From NCBI RefSeq assembly GCF_017916255.1, contig NZ_CP072827.1, positions 3,559,501 through 3,623,500 of the forward strand: DNA of 64,000 nt. Reading direction: 5' to 3'. Below the pieces are notes generated by a model. The model was not told the DNA's origin. It saw nothing but the letters and a program-made list of their open reading frames with translations, and did no database searches. Positions 53,678 through 64,000 of this stretch are shown here, in pieces. This DNA is from Streptomyces mobaraensis NBRC 13819 = DSM 40847 (GTDB taxonomy: Bacteria; Actinomycetota; Actinomycetes; Streptomycetales; Streptomycetaceae). Each line of letters begins with the position of its first letter. The stretch's first letter is position 1. A program made the position numbers and the translations under genes.

Positions 53678-54226
53678 TCAGGCGTCGGCGTCGGGCTTGT
53701 CCTCGCCGTCGCCGTCGCCGGACTCCAGGTCCTCCTCCAGGCCGAGCTGCTCCACCAGCCAGCGGTCGAACTCGACCGAGGCGCGGACCCAGCTGACCGT
53801 GCTGGACACGAAGTGCTCCAGCGACACCCCGACGCCGATCAGCATCTGGGCCTCGCCGATGAGGCGGACCGTGCCGTCGTCGTTGGTGTGCGTGTAGACC
53901 TTCGGCCACAGGGTGCGGCGGTTCCAGTCGTCGATGACCTCGAGCAGCTTGCCCTTGTCGTCGATGCCGTGCGGCCGGTCGTAGAACGTCCGCACGGAGA
54001 AGACCTGCTGCTCCTCCTCACCGCGGAACATGAAATACGTACGGAACTGCTCCCACGGAGCCGCGAGGTCACCCTCGTCGTCCACGAGGTACTTCAGCTC
54101 CATCTGCTCCAGGAGCTGCTTGACCAGATCCTGGTCGGGGATGACGGGACCGGCCGGGCCCGTCTCTTCGGGCTGCGGCTCGGGCTGGCCCCCGAAATTC
54201 GGAATCGAGGACGGGTCGATGCTCAC
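53678..54226 (-). CDS. YbjN-domain (T3SS chaperone-like fold) protein
   Basis: 182 residues from GTG at 54226, with AAGGGA about nine bases upstream. Central YbjN domain: LVKQLLEQMELKYLVDDEGD, FRTYFMFRGEEEQQVFSVRT, LEVIDDWNRRTLWPKVYTHT and VRLIGEAQMLIGVGVSLEHF. It ends in an acidic tail (GDGDGEDKPDADA). Such proteins are sensory or chaperone-like and of unknown partner. The spacer to clpB (178 bp) shows no clear shared promoter. Confidence 0.85.
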   Translation of the reverse strand: MSIDPSSIPNFGGQPEPQPEETGPAGPVIPDQDLVKQLLEQMELKYLVDDEGDLAAPWEQFRTYFMFRGEEEQQVFSVRTFYDRPHGIDDKGKLLEVIDDWNRRTLWPKVYTHTNDDGTVRLIGEAQMLIGVGVSLEHFVSSTVSWVRASVEFDRWLVEQLGLEEDLESGDGDGEDKPDADA

Positions 54227-54404
54227 CGTGGATTTCCCTTCGTACGGTTGCGGCCATCCTCCCCCACACCAGCCCCTGCCCCGCAACCCCTGGCGCATGC
54301 GTCGCTCACCGACCACGCGCCAGGGGGTGCGCTCCCGGGCCGTCCGGAGTCCGATCCGGCCGGGCCGCGGCGGCCCGGCGCCGACAGCCCGTTGATACGA
54401 CTAG

Positions 54405-57026
<2,622 letters not shown>

Positions 57027-57116
57027 GACGGGGAGCTCCTCCTCGGCTTCGCTTTCGCTTCCTGGTCCCTGGTCCTGCCCCAGGCGACGTTCCCTGCTTC
57101 AGGCAACGTGCGATAA

Positions 57117-57137
57117 GTTGAGTCTATTCCACTCAAC
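57117..57137. promoter_or_regulatory. HAIR-type HspR operator upstream of clpB
   Basis: GTTGAGT (57117-57123), seven bases CTATTCC, ACTCAAC (57131-57137): a perfect inverted repeat of the HAIR type (consensus CTTGAGT-N7-ACTCAAG), about 90 bp before the clpB start. HspR is encoded in the same window at 60541. Confidence 0.85.
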
Positions 57138-57251
57138 CCTCGCGTCGGTAGTCCGGCCGGACACTCCCCCTTGCGAGTGAACCGGTACGACGAACGGCCC
57201 GCCACCGGGGGCGGGGCGCCATGCTGGCGCTCGACCACGGGGAGGTGCAGC

Positions 57252-57836
57252 ATGACGGCTATGGCACAAGAGCCAAGGCTTATGACGCCGGAAGAGACCC
57301 TCCTGGACTACTTCCTGACCCTGGAGACCCCGGAGGGGTTCCGGGCAGAGTTCATCGAGGGGGAAATCGTCGTGTCACCGGCGCCGGACGGCGATCACGA
57401 GCACGTCTTCAGCCGTCTCGTCCGGCAGATCCTGCGAAGGTCGGCCACGGACATGGACGTGTCAGGGAACAAGGGGCTGAAGCTTCCGCGCGGGGGCCTG
57501 TGCCCCAAGAACTACGCGGTCCCGGACGCGACGTTCGCCTCGCACCGGCTCAACCTCTACCGCGGCGCACCCACCTGGATGGATCCCGACGGCGTAGCTC
57601 TCGTCGCCGAAGTGACCAGCACCAGGTCGGAGCACGACCGCACCGCCAAGCGCCACTGCTACGCCCGCGCCGGCATCCCCCTCTTCCTCCTCGTGGACCG
57701 CGACGAGAGCACCGTCACGCTCTTCGCCGAGCCGACGCGGGAGGACTACGCCGAGATCCACAGCGTCCCCTTCGGCAAGTCCCTCCCCCTCCCCGCGCCC
57801 TTCGACTTCGATCTCGACACCACCGACTTCCTCTGA
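57252..57836 (+). CDS. Uma2 family (DUF820) PD-(D/E)XK nuclease-like protein
   Basis: 194 residues from ATG at 57252 with GGAGG five bases upstream. The family core is GFRAEFIEGEIVVSPAPDGD near 35, YAVPDATFASHRLN with the catalytic Asp near 95, and ALVAEVTSTRSEHDRTAKRH with Glu and Lys near 120. C-terminal YARAGIPLFLLVDRDESTVT. Streptomycetes carry many copies; biological role is unknown. Divergent from clpB, so the HAIR site could affect it too. Confidence 0.9.
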   Translation: MTAMAQEPRLMTPEETLLDYFLTLETPEGFRAEFIEGEIVVSPAPDGDHEHVFSRLVRQILRRSATDMDVSGNKGLKLPRGGLCPKNYAVPDATFASHRLNLYRGAPTWMDPDGVALVAEVTSTRSEHDRTAKRHCYARAGIPLFLLVDRDESTVTLFAEPTREDYAEIHSVPFGKSLPLPAPFDFDLDTTDFL

Positions 57837-57861
57837 CCCGCGGCCCACTACCCTGGCGGCC

Positions 57862-58278
57862 ATGGCCCACGACCTCCGCAACCTGCCGGACGCCTACGTC
57901 GCGTTCTGGCGCGAGCGCCATTTCCCCACCCTCACCACGCTCCGCCGGGACGGCAGCCCGCACGTCGTGCCGGTGGGCGCCACGTTCGATCCGGAGACGT
58001 CCATAGCCCGGGTGATCACCCGCAAGCAGAGCACCAAGGTCTCCAACGTCCTCGCGGCCGGCCCGGACGGCCTCCGCGTCGCGCTCTGCCAGGTCGCCCC
58101 GGGCGGGATGTGGGCCACCCTGGAGGGCACGGCCGTCGTCCGCACGGAGCCGGACGCCGTCGCCGACGCGGTCGCCCGCTACGCGGAGCGCTACGAACGG
58201 ACCCCCGAGCCCAACCCCGACCGCGTCCTGATCGAGATCGCGGTGACGCGGGCCATGGGCTCGGCGCGGCTCGTATGA
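57862..58278 (+). CDS. PPOX-class (F420/FMN split-barrel) oxidoreductase
   Basis: 138 residues. Split beta-barrel FDOR family: RERHFPTLTTLRRDGSPHVV and VGATFDPETSIARVITRKQS, then KVSNVLAAGPDGLRVALCQV. WATLEGTAVVRTEPDAVADA follows. Likely binds F420 or FMN and reduces a small molecule; substrate unknown. It starts 25 bp after the Uma2 stop. Confidence 0.85.
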   Translation: MAHDLRNLPDAYVAFWRERHFPTLTTLRRDGSPHVVPVGATFDPETSIARVITRKQSTKVSNVLAAGPDGLRVALCQVAPGGMWATLEGTAVVRTEPDAVADAVARYAERYERTPEPNPDRVLIEIAVTRAMGSARLV

Positions 58279-58414
58279 CGGCCGGCCGGACACGGTCCGC
58301 GCCGCACTCCGTGACGCCGGGCCGCGCCACGAAGACCCCCGAGGCGTACCGCGCCGAGCGCTGCGGACCGGATCCCGGGTGACGCCTCCGAGCCCGCTGC
58401 CTAGGATGCCGCGC

Positions 58415-58888
58415 ATGATCCCCGTGCGCTGCGAACCGGTCACCGTGGACACCTACGAGGCGGTCATCGCCCTGGACGTGGGGCCGGGTCAACGTGGGTT
58501 CGTCGCCCCGAACGTCCGATCACTGGCCGACGCCTGGGCGTACCCGACGGCCGACCCGCTCGCCCTGCTGCACGGCTCCGAGCTGATCGGCTTCGCCCTG
58601 CTGCACCCCTCCGAGGACGACCCCGGAACCGTCTCACTCTCGCGCTACATGATCGACCGACGCTTCCAGGGCCGGCGGCTCGGCCACGCCGGCCTGGCCG
58701 CCGTCCTCGACCGCGCCCGCGCGGCGGGGCACACCCGCATGCGCCTCAGCGTGGTCCCGGGCAACCACGTCGCCTTCCGGCTCTGCCGGGCGGCCGGCTT
58801 CGGAGAGACGGGCGACCTGGACGACGGCGAGATCGTCCTCACCCGCGACCTCACTCCCGCCGACGCGACGACGTCTCCTGGGGCGTGA
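58415..58888 (+). CDS. GNAT-family N-acetyltransferase
   Basis: 157 residues from ATG at 58415. The fold appears as YPTADPLALLHGSELIGFAL, LSRYMIDRRFQGRRLGHAGL (with the acetyl-CoA loop R-x-x-G-x-G/A in RRLGHA) and MRLSVVPGNHVAFRLCRAAG, then FGETGDLDDGEIVL. Similar to the spermidine/spermine acetyltransferase-like (BltD) group. Substrate unknown. An ATG nine bases upstream is an alternative start. Confidence 0.88.
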   Translation: MIPVRCEPVTVDTYEAVIALDVGPGQRGFVAPNVRSLADAWAYPTADPLALLHGSELIGFALLHPSEDDPGTVSLSRYMIDRRFQGRRLGHAGLAAVLDRARAAGHTRMRLSVVPGNHVAFRLCRAAGFGETGDLDDGEIVLTRDLTPADATTSPGA

Positions 58889-58995
58889 ACGGGCGGCGCG
58901 GCGATCCGCGCTCGGGTGTCCCCGCGTCCTAGTCGGGCCTGCTCGCGGGACGAAGCGACGAGCCGTGGTGACAACAGGGCGCACCCGCTGCCGAC

Positions 58996-59270
58996 TCACG
59001 TGGCGCGGCGCACATCCTGCCCCGCCGGCTCCACCACCGCCCGTACCAACCGCCCCACCGACCCGTCGCGGATCCCCTCGCACCAGGCGACCGCCGTCTC
59101 GTACGGACTCGCGTCGGGGACGGGCCGGTGGACCACGTCATCGCGGGGGTGCAGCTTCGCCAGGGACTCCGGAACCAGGGCCACCGCCTGGCCCAGCGCC
59201 ACGGCTTCCATCAGCTGCGAGCTGTCGTGGACGACCGGACCGGCGACGCCGGGCTCCGACCGGTAAGCCC
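58996..59270 (-). pseudogene. LysR-family regulator remnant (C-terminal substrate-binding piece)
   Basis: About 90 codons resemble the last part of a LysR effector domain: VVHDSSQLMEAVALGQAVAL, VPESLAKLHPRDDVV and YETAVAWCEGIRDGSVGRLV. No helix-turn-helix domain or first half of the effector is present. Upstream of about 59271 the frame runs into two perfect 15-bp repeats (59271-59285, 59286-59300) and then unrelated sequence. It looks like a gene deleted of its 5' two thirds. No start codon with a good ribosome-binding site. Confidence 0.6.
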
Positions 59271-59380
59271 GTTCCGCACCGCTCAGTTCCGCACCGCTCA
59301 GGCCCGGGCAGTGCGGCATGGGCAGGCCCTCCAGATCTCGCCCCTCGCCCACCCTGCCTCCCGGTCCCCGGGCCACCCGC

Positions 59381-60346
59381 CTACGAGGCGAGCCCCCATC
59401 CCGCCGGACTGCTTTCCAGCACCCGTCCGACCGTCCGCACCAGCGACACCGGCCGGCGGAACACGTCGTCGGCCGTGAACCGCAGCAGCCGCCGCACCTC
59501 GGGGCAGCGCGTCAGCTCGTTGTAGCGGGCGGTGTCCCGCTGGTGCCGGGTCCGGTCGCCGTGCCAGGCGTAGCCCTCGATCTCCACCACCACTCCCCGC
59601 TCCCTGAAGAAGAAGTCCGGGTACACCCTGCGCCCGCCGGGGAGCAGCAACTCGGCCTGTGGCTCCGGGTAGAGGCCCGCGTCGTTCATCCGCAGCCGGG
59701 CGATCGTCTCCGCCGGGGAGCCGGCCCGCTCGTCGGCGAGGGCCAGCCAGTCCAGGGCCCGTCTCCCGCCGCGCATCCCCACGCCGTCCCGCACCGCGTC
59801 CCGGACGGCGTCGAGAACGGTCAGCGGTCCGCGCGAGCCCCGTTCGCCGGTGGGTCGGCGGCTCAGCGCGGACTCCACCGCCACCAGCGCGTCGTCCCGC
59901 GGCACGGCCCGTAAGAGGTCGGCCAGGGTGCGCGGGAGCGTCGTCACCGCCAGCCCGGCGCTGAGTGTCACCTCGTCCGGCCGCAGCGGGAGGCGGTGTA
60001 CTCCCCGCCCGCCTTCCCGCCCGCCGGTCGGGGCGGTGAACTCGGGCCGCTCCACCCGCCGTTCGACGCCGTGCACCAGTGCCGCCGCCCAGTGGCTGAC
60101 CACCAGCTCCGGCCGGGCCAGTTGCTGTGCCCACAGATGCGCCACCAGCCCGGCCGGCCGGCCCGGCGCCGCGAACGCGCCCGGGCGCACCGTCTGCCAG
60201 CCCTCCTTCCGCAGCCGGCGCCGCAGCCCGCACCGCGACCAGCCCAGCCGCTCCGCCTGGGACAGGGCCACGACCCCGCTCGGGACTTCCGCCAACGCGG
60301 CCACCACCGCGAACTTCCTTGACCCACCACACTTTTTCGCGCTCAT
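59381..60346 (-). CDS. DUF559/Vsr-like nuclease-fold protein with N-terminal AbiEi-like region
   Basis: 321 residues from ATG at 60346 (MSAKKCGGSRKF); no strong ribosome-binding site, so a start within the next 20 codons is possible. The N-terminal ~150 residues have a winged-HTH-like start (GVVALSQAERLGWSRCGLRR, QTVRPGAFAAPG) and ELVVSHWAAALVHGVE, the order of AbiEi antitoxin-type proteins. The C-terminus has a very-short-patch-repair-like core, RRVYPDFFFRERGVVVEIEG then YAWHGDRTRHQRDTARYNEL, with Asp and Glu positioned as in DUF559. No toxin partner lies next to it. Probable DNA-related role. Confidence 0.65.
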   Translation of the reverse strand: MSAKKCGGSRKFAVVAALAEVPSGVVALSQAERLGWSRCGLRRRLRKEGWQTVRPGAFAAPGRPAGLVAHLWAQQLARPELVVSHWAAALVHGVERRVERPEFTAPTGGREGGRGVHRLPLRPDEVTLSAGLAVTTLPRTLADLLRAVPRDDALVAVESALSRRPTGERGSRGPLTVLDAVRDAVRDGVGMRGGRRALDWLALADERAGSPAETIARLRMNDAGLYPEPQAELLLPGGRRVYPDFFFRERGVVVEIEGYAWHGDRTRHQRDTARYNELTRCPEVRRLLRFTADDVFRRPVSLVRTVGRVLESSPAGWGLAS

Positions 60347-60449
60347 GTTCACTGAGTGTGACGACGCCTGGCGGTCTTCGCCACGCCTGTGGAAAACCCC
60401 CTGTGGAGAATCGTTCCCCCAAAGAGGAGAGGCCCGCGATAAGCAACAA

Positions 60450-60483
60450 GAGAGGCCCGACCCCACATCGGGACGGGCCTCTC
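60450..60483 (-). terminator. Terminator of the dnaK-hspR operon
   Basis: GAGAGGCCCG (60450-60459) pairs with CGGGCCTCTC (60474-60483) across 14 bases that themselves contain CGGGAC. It lies 58 bp after the hspR stop. Next to it, at about 60485-60509, is a 7-bp tandem run (ACGACGA units, three to four copies). Confidence 0.6.
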
Positions 60484-60540
60484 AAACGACGAACGACGAA
60501 CGACGAACGGATCAGCAGTCCGCGGTCGACAACCCCGCGA

Positions 60541-61011
60541 TCAGCGGTCCCGCTTCGGCGGATGCCAGACGACCAGCGCGCTCGTCTGCTGCATCTCCTG
60601 GTACGGGACCAGGTCCCGCCGGTAGGAGGCGTGCACCGCCGCCTCGCGCTGCTGCATCGCCGCGGCGGCGCCGTCGACGACCGCCTGCAGCTCGGCGACC
60701 CGGGCCGACAGCGCGGCGACCTGGTTCTCCAGTTCGATGATGCGCTTGATGCCGGCCAGGTTGATGCCCTCGTCCTGCGACAACTGCTGCACCTGGCGGA
60801 GCAGTTGGATGTCGCGGGCCGAGTAGCGGCGGCCCCGCCCGGCCGTGCGGTCCGGCGAGACCAGGCCGAGGCGGTCGTACTGGCGCAGGGTCTGCGGATG
60901 CAGACCCGAGAGCTGAGCCGCGACCGAGATGACGTACACGGGCGACTCATCGGTCAGCTCGTACGGCTGAGCGGGTTCGAAGCGCCGACGGGTGCGGCCG
61001 TCGCCGTTCAT
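60541..61011 (-). CDS. hspR: Heat-shock repressor HspR (MerR family)
   Basis: 156 residues from ATG at 61011, with GGGAGA nine bases upstream; a GTG at 61020 overlaps the dnaJ stop but sits against the ribosome-binding site. MerR HTH: VYVISVAAQLSGLHPQTLRQ then YDRLGLVSPDRTAGRGRRYS. A dimerisation helix includes INLAGIKRIIELENQVAALS. The end is YQEMQQTSALVVWHPPKR. HspR with DnaK as co-repressor represses the dnaK operon and clpB in streptomycetes. Last gene of the heat-shock operon. Confidence 0.96.
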   Translation of the reverse strand: MNGDGRTRRRFEPAQPYELTDESPVYVISVAAQLSGLHPQTLRQYDRLGLVSPDRTAGRGRRYSARDIQLLRQVQQLSQDEGINLAGIKRIIELENQVAALSARVAELQAVVDGAAAAMQQREAAVHASYRRDLVPYQEMQQTSALVVWHPPKRDR

Positions 61012-61016
61012 CACGG

Positions 61017-62186
61017 TCACTCTCCCTTCGCCGCCCGGAACAGCTCCGCGCGCGGGTCCTCACCCGCCGTGGCGTCGCGGAAGGTCTCCAGGGCGTCCCT
61101 GGCCTTGTCGTCGAGATCCTTGGGAACCACGACCTCCACGGTGACCAGCAGGTCGCCGCGGGTGCCGTCCTTGCGCACCGCGCCCTTGCCGCGGGCCCGC
61201 ATGGTGCGCCCGTTGGGCGTGCCGGGCGGGATCCGCAGGGTGACCGGCGGTCCGCCGAGGGTGGGCACCTTCACCTCGCCGCCGAGCGCCGCCTCCGGGA
61301 AGGTGACGGGCACGGTGACGGTGAGGTTGTCGCCCTTGCGTCCGAAGACGGGGTGGGCGCCGACGTGCACCACGACGTACAGGTCGCCGTTGGGGCCGCC
61401 GCGCTCGCCCGGCGCCCCCTTGCCGCGCAGCCGGATCCGCTGGCCGTCGGAGACGCCCGCCGGGATCCGGACCTGCATGGTGCGGGAGGACGTGGCCCGG
61501 CCGCTGCCCTTGCAGACGTCGCAGGGGTTCTCGGGGATCAGCCCGCGGCCCTTGCAGTCGGGGCAGGGGTCGGTCAGCGAGAAGCCGCCGCCGGAGCCGC
61601 GCGACACCTGGCCGGTGCCCACGCAGGTCGGGCAGACCCGCGGGGTGCCGGCCTTGTCGCCGGTGCCGGAGCACGCCTTGCAGGCCGCCGAGGAGGACAT
61701 CCGCAGCGGGACCGTGGCCCCGTCGACCGCCTCGGTGAAGCTGAGCGTCACCTCGGACTCGATGTCCTGGCCCCGGCGCGGCTGGGTGCGCGTGGTGCCG
61801 CCGCCGCGGTTGAAGAGGCCGCCGAAGACGTCGCCCAGCCCGCCGCCGAAGCCGCCGGCACCCGCCCCGCCCTGGGCGCCTCCGAAGAGGTCGCCCAGGT
61901 CGAAGTTGAAGGAACCGCCGGCGCCCGGGCCAGGCCGGAAGCCGCCGTTGCCGAACAGCGCCCGTGCCTCGTCGTACTCCTTGCGGCGCTTGGGATCGGC
62001 GAGGACGTCGTACGCCTCGGAGATCTCCTTGAACCGCTCCTCGGCCGAGGCGTCGCCCTTGTTGGCGTCCGGGTGGTACTCGCGGGCGAGCTTCCGGTAC
62101 GCCTTCTTGATGTCGGCCTCGGCCGCGTCCTTGGGCACGCCGAGGACCTTGTAGTAGTCCTTCTCCACGAAGTCCTTGGTGCTCAT
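61017..62186 (-). CDS. dnaJ: Chaperone DnaJ
   Basis: 389 residues, co-chaperone that stimulates DnaK. J-domain at 10-75 with YHPD near residue 37 (LAREYHPDANKGD). The Gly/Phe-rich region is near 82-150 (GGSFNFDLGDLFGGA). Four zinc-finger CxxCxGxG repeats are CKACSGTG, CPTCVGTG, CPDCKGRG and CDVCKGSG, then two beta domains. ATG at 62186, 51 bp after grpE. The stop overlaps the alternative GTG start of hspR. Confidence 0.97.
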   Translation of the reverse strand: MSTKDFVEKDYYKVLGVPKDAAEADIKKAYRKLAREYHPDANKGDASAEERFKEISEAYDVLADPKRRKEYDEARALFGNGGFRPGPGAGGSFNFDLGDLFGGAQGGAGAGGFGGGLGDVFGGLFNRGGGTTRTQPRRGQDIESEVTLSFTEAVDGATVPLRMSSSAACKACSGTGDKAGTPRVCPTCVGTGQVSRGSGGGFSLTDPCPDCKGRGLIPENPCDVCKGSGRATSSRTMQVRIPAGVSDGQRIRLRGKGAPGERGGPNGDLYVVVHVGAHPVFGRKGDNLTVTVPVTFPEAALGGEVKVPTLGGPPVTLRIPPGTPNGRTMRARGKGAVRKDGTRGDLLVTVEVVVPKDLDDKARDALETFRDATAGEDPRAELFRAAKGE

Positions 62187-62237
62187 CCCCGGCGTCCCTC
62201 CTCCCGGTGCGTGCGGTCAGTGCCGTGCTTCATCGCG

Positions 62238-62873
62238 TCAGCCCTCGTCCGGGCCACCGCTCTCCTCGTCCGACTCGCCCTCGGCCTTGCCCTGGGCGCC
62301 CGGCTGCGGCTCGGCGACGGCGACCCGCGCGGGGCGGATCGTGCGCTCGCCGATGCGATACCCCGGCTGCAGGATCTGCACGCACGTCGTCTCGGTGACG
62401 TCCGGCGCGTAGCTGTGCATCAGGGCCTCGTGGACCAGCGGGTCGAAGGGCTCGCCCTCCTTGCCGAACTGCTGGAGGCCCATCTTCGCCACGACCGTCT
62501 CCAGCGATTCGGCGACGGACTTGAAGCCGCCGACGAGCTCGCCGTGGTCACGGGCGCGGCCGATGTCGTCGAGCGTGGGGAGCAGTTCGGACAGGAGGTT
62601 CGCCACGGCGACCTCCTTGACCTGCACCCGGTCGCGCTCGACGCGCCGGCGGTAGTTCTGGTACTCCGCCTGGAGCCGCTGGAGGTCCGCGGTGCGCTCG
62701 TTGAGCGCGGCCTGCGCCTGGTCCAGCTGCGCCTGGAGGCCTACCTCGACCAGTTCCTCCCCGGCCGGGGCCGGGCCCGCCTTGTCGGCGGGACCGGCGC
62801 CCTTCTCGTCGGCCGAGTCGTCGGAGGGAGTGCCTTCAGGCTTTTCGTCGAAGCCCGGGGTCTCCTCCGTCAC
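62238..62873 (-). CDS. grpE: Nucleotide exchange factor GrpE
   Basis: 211 residues, releases ADP from DnaK. An acidic disordered N-terminus leads to the long coiled coil ([33 protein letters not shown]) and the wing domain ([56 protein letters not shown]). An acidic tail ends it. The GTG start at 62873 overlaps the dnaK stop (GTGA), which gives translational coupling. Confidence 0.97.
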   Translation of the reverse strand: MTEETPGFDEKPEGTPSDDSADEKGAGPADKAGPAPAGEELVEVGLQAQLDQAQAALNERTADLQRLQAEYQNYRRRVERDRVQVKEVAVANLLSELLPTLDDIGRARDHGELVGGFKSVAESLETVVAKMGLQQFGKEGEPFDPLVHEALMHSYAPDVTETTCVQILQPGYRIGERTIRPARVAVAEPQPGAQGKAEGESDEESGGPDEG

Positions 62874-64000
62874 GCCGACGCACCGCCCTTCGGCTTCTCG
62901 TCGTCCACGATCTCGGCGTCGACGACGTCGTCGTCGGCCTTGGCCTGCTGGCCCGCACCGGCGCCGGCGGCACCGGCGGCACCCTCGGCGCCCTGGGCGG
63001 CCTGCGCGTCGGCGTACATGGCCTGGCCGAGCTTCTGGCTGACGGCGGCGACCTTCTCGGACGCGGTGCGGATCTCGGCGGTGTCCTCGCCCTTGAGCTT
63101 GTCCTTCAGCTCGGTGACGGCCGTCTCGACCTCGGTCTTGACGTCGCCGGGGACCTTGTCCGCGTTGTCCTTGAGGAACTTCTCCGTCTGGTAGACGAGC
63201 TGCTCGGCCTGGTTGCGGGTCTCGGCGGCCTCGCGGCGCTTGTGGTCCTCCTCCGCGTACTTCTCGGCCTCCTCGCGCATCCGGTCGACCTCGTCCTTCG
63301 GCAGCGAGGAGCCGCCGGTGACGGTCATCTTCTGCTCCTTGCCGGTGCCGAGGTCCTTCGCGGCCACGTGCATGATGCCGTTGGCGTCGATGTCGAAGGT
63401 GACCTCGATCTGCGGGACGCCGCGCGGGGCCGGGGGCAGACCGGTCAGCTCGAACATGCCGAGCTTCTTGTTGTACGCCGCGATCTCGCGCTCGCCCTGG
63501 TAGACCTGGATCTGCACGGACGGCTGGTTGTCCTCGGCCGTCGTGAAGATCTCGGAGCGCTTGGTCGGGATCGTGGTGTTGCGCTCGATCAGCTTGGTCA
63601 TGATGCCGCCCTTGGTCTCGATGCCGAGGGACAGCGGGGTGACGTCGAGCAGCAGGACGTCCTTGACCTCGCCCTTGAGGACACCGGCCTGGAGCGAGGC
63701 GCCGATGGCGACGACCTCGTCCGGGTTGACGCCCTTGTTGGCCTCACGGCCGCCGGTCAGCTCCTTGACGAGCTCGGCGACGGCGGGCATACGGGTGGAG
63801 CCGCCGACCAGGACCACGTGGTCGATCTCGGAGAGGGCGATGCCCGCGTCCTTGATGACGTTGTGGAACGGGGTCTTGCAGCGCTCCAGCAGGTCCGCGG
63901 TGAGCTGCTGGAACTGGGCGCGGGTGAGCTTCTCGTCCAGGTGCAGCGGGCCCTCGGCGGAGGCCGTGATGTAAGGCAGGTTGATCGTGGTCTCGGTGGA
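62870..64000 (-). CDS. dnaK: Chaperone DnaK, N-terminus cut by window edge
   Basis: 376 C-terminal residues are present and the frame is open to base 64000; the missing N-terminal part is ATPase subdomains. Visible are [20 protein letters not shown], the ATPase motif [38 protein letters not shown] and the linker [18 protein letters not shown]. The peptide-binding domain ([20 protein letters not shown]) and lid ([20 protein letters not shown]) follow. It ends [14 protein letters not shown]. First of dnaK-grpE-dnaJ-hspR; the operon's own HAIR site should lie beyond the window. Confidence 0.97.
   Translation of the reverse strand, partial: STETTINLPYITASAEGPLHLDEKLTRAQFQQLTADLLERCKTPFHNVIKDAGIALSEIDHVVLVGGSTRMPAVAELVKELTGGREANKGVNPDEVVAIGASLQAGVLKGEVKDVLLLDVTPLSLGIETKGGIMTKLIERNTTIPTKRSEIFTTAEDNQPSVQIQVYQGEREIAAYNKKLGMFELTGLPPAPRGVPQIEVTFDIDANGIMHVAAKDLGTGKEQKMTVTGGSSLPKDEVDRMREEAEKYAEEDHKRREAAETRNQAEQLVYQTEKFLKDNADKVPGDVKTEVETAVTELKDKLKGEDTAEIRTASEKVAAVSQKLGQAMYADAQAAQGAEGAAGAAGAGAGQQAKADDDVVDAEIVDDEKPKGGASA

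Noticed and set aside
60484..60510. 7-bp tandem run after hspR as a functional element
   Set aside because: Only three to four copies, no clear function; noted with the terminator instead.

Overview
The window reads as the chromosomal core of a Streptomyces-type actinomycete. Coding DNA is very GC-rich (G/C in nearly all third positions) and GTG starts are common. PurL/PurQ/PurS are split, HspR-DnaK-GrpE-DnaJ form an operon, a HAIR-type operator precedes clpB, and there is an Lsr2 paralogue and a parS-like palindrome. No rRNA, prophage, CRISPR array or secondary-metabolite cluster is visible. Both ends are cut: purM loses its C-terminus at base 1 and dnaK its N-terminus at base 64000.

Region by region. 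(1) 1-9 kb: de novo purine genes on the minus strand, purM-purF and purS-purQ-purL, separated by a mycothiol-dependent-type enzyme and a divergent TetR/MFS efflux pair. (2) 9-15 kb: the Lsr2 paralogue lsrL, three tandem tRNA-Gly(UCC) genes with unusual D and T loops, two ordinary tRNA-Gly(GCC) genes flanking a NarL-type two-component system, then an OmpR-type two-component system. (3) 15-24 kb: purC, a DMFase-beta-like protein, a degenerate M48-like membrane protein, an IS110-family element, purD and a SLATT membrane protein. (4) 24-34 kb: a GT2-polytopic membrane fusion, GntR plus class-III aminotransferase, a cold-shock gene with a structured leader, a Ser/Thr kinase, purA and a DAG-kinase-like protein. 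(5) 35-44 kb: a third two-component system, the tryptophan-to-anthranilate operon (TDO, kynureninase, probable formamidase), DUF3151, a second DHA2 transporter, fba and pyrE, with a parS site between the last two. (6) 44-54 kb: epimerase, CoxG-like SRPBCC, an AraC-controlled DsbA/NmrA pair, membrane spermidine-synthase-like protein with DUF2617, aminotransferase, PIG-V-like mannosyltransferase and YbjN. (7) 54-64 kb: clpB with its HspR site, Uma2, PPOX, GNAT, a LysR remnant, a DUF559-like protein and the dnaK-grpE-dnaJ-hspR heat-shock operon.

How the genes work together: seven or eight purine genes (purM, F, L, Q, S, C, D, A) supply IMP and AMP. HspR, encoded at the end of the dnaK operon, probably represses both that operon and clpB. 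As I recall S. coelicolor gene order, the purM-purD and purA-dnaK blocks lie on opposite sides of oriC there, so the window may span the junction of an origin-centred inversion.

Most interesting observations: the three tRNA-Gly(UCC) genes lack the G18 and T55 identities that join the D and T loops, a feature known from staphylococcal cell-wall glycine tRNAs, and Streptomyces peptidoglycan has a glycine bridge. The IS110 element has a 5' region fitting a bridge RNA. A dispersed palindromic repeat supplies the C-terminus of a transporter. The last eight codons of fba, stop included, are tandemly repeated downstream.
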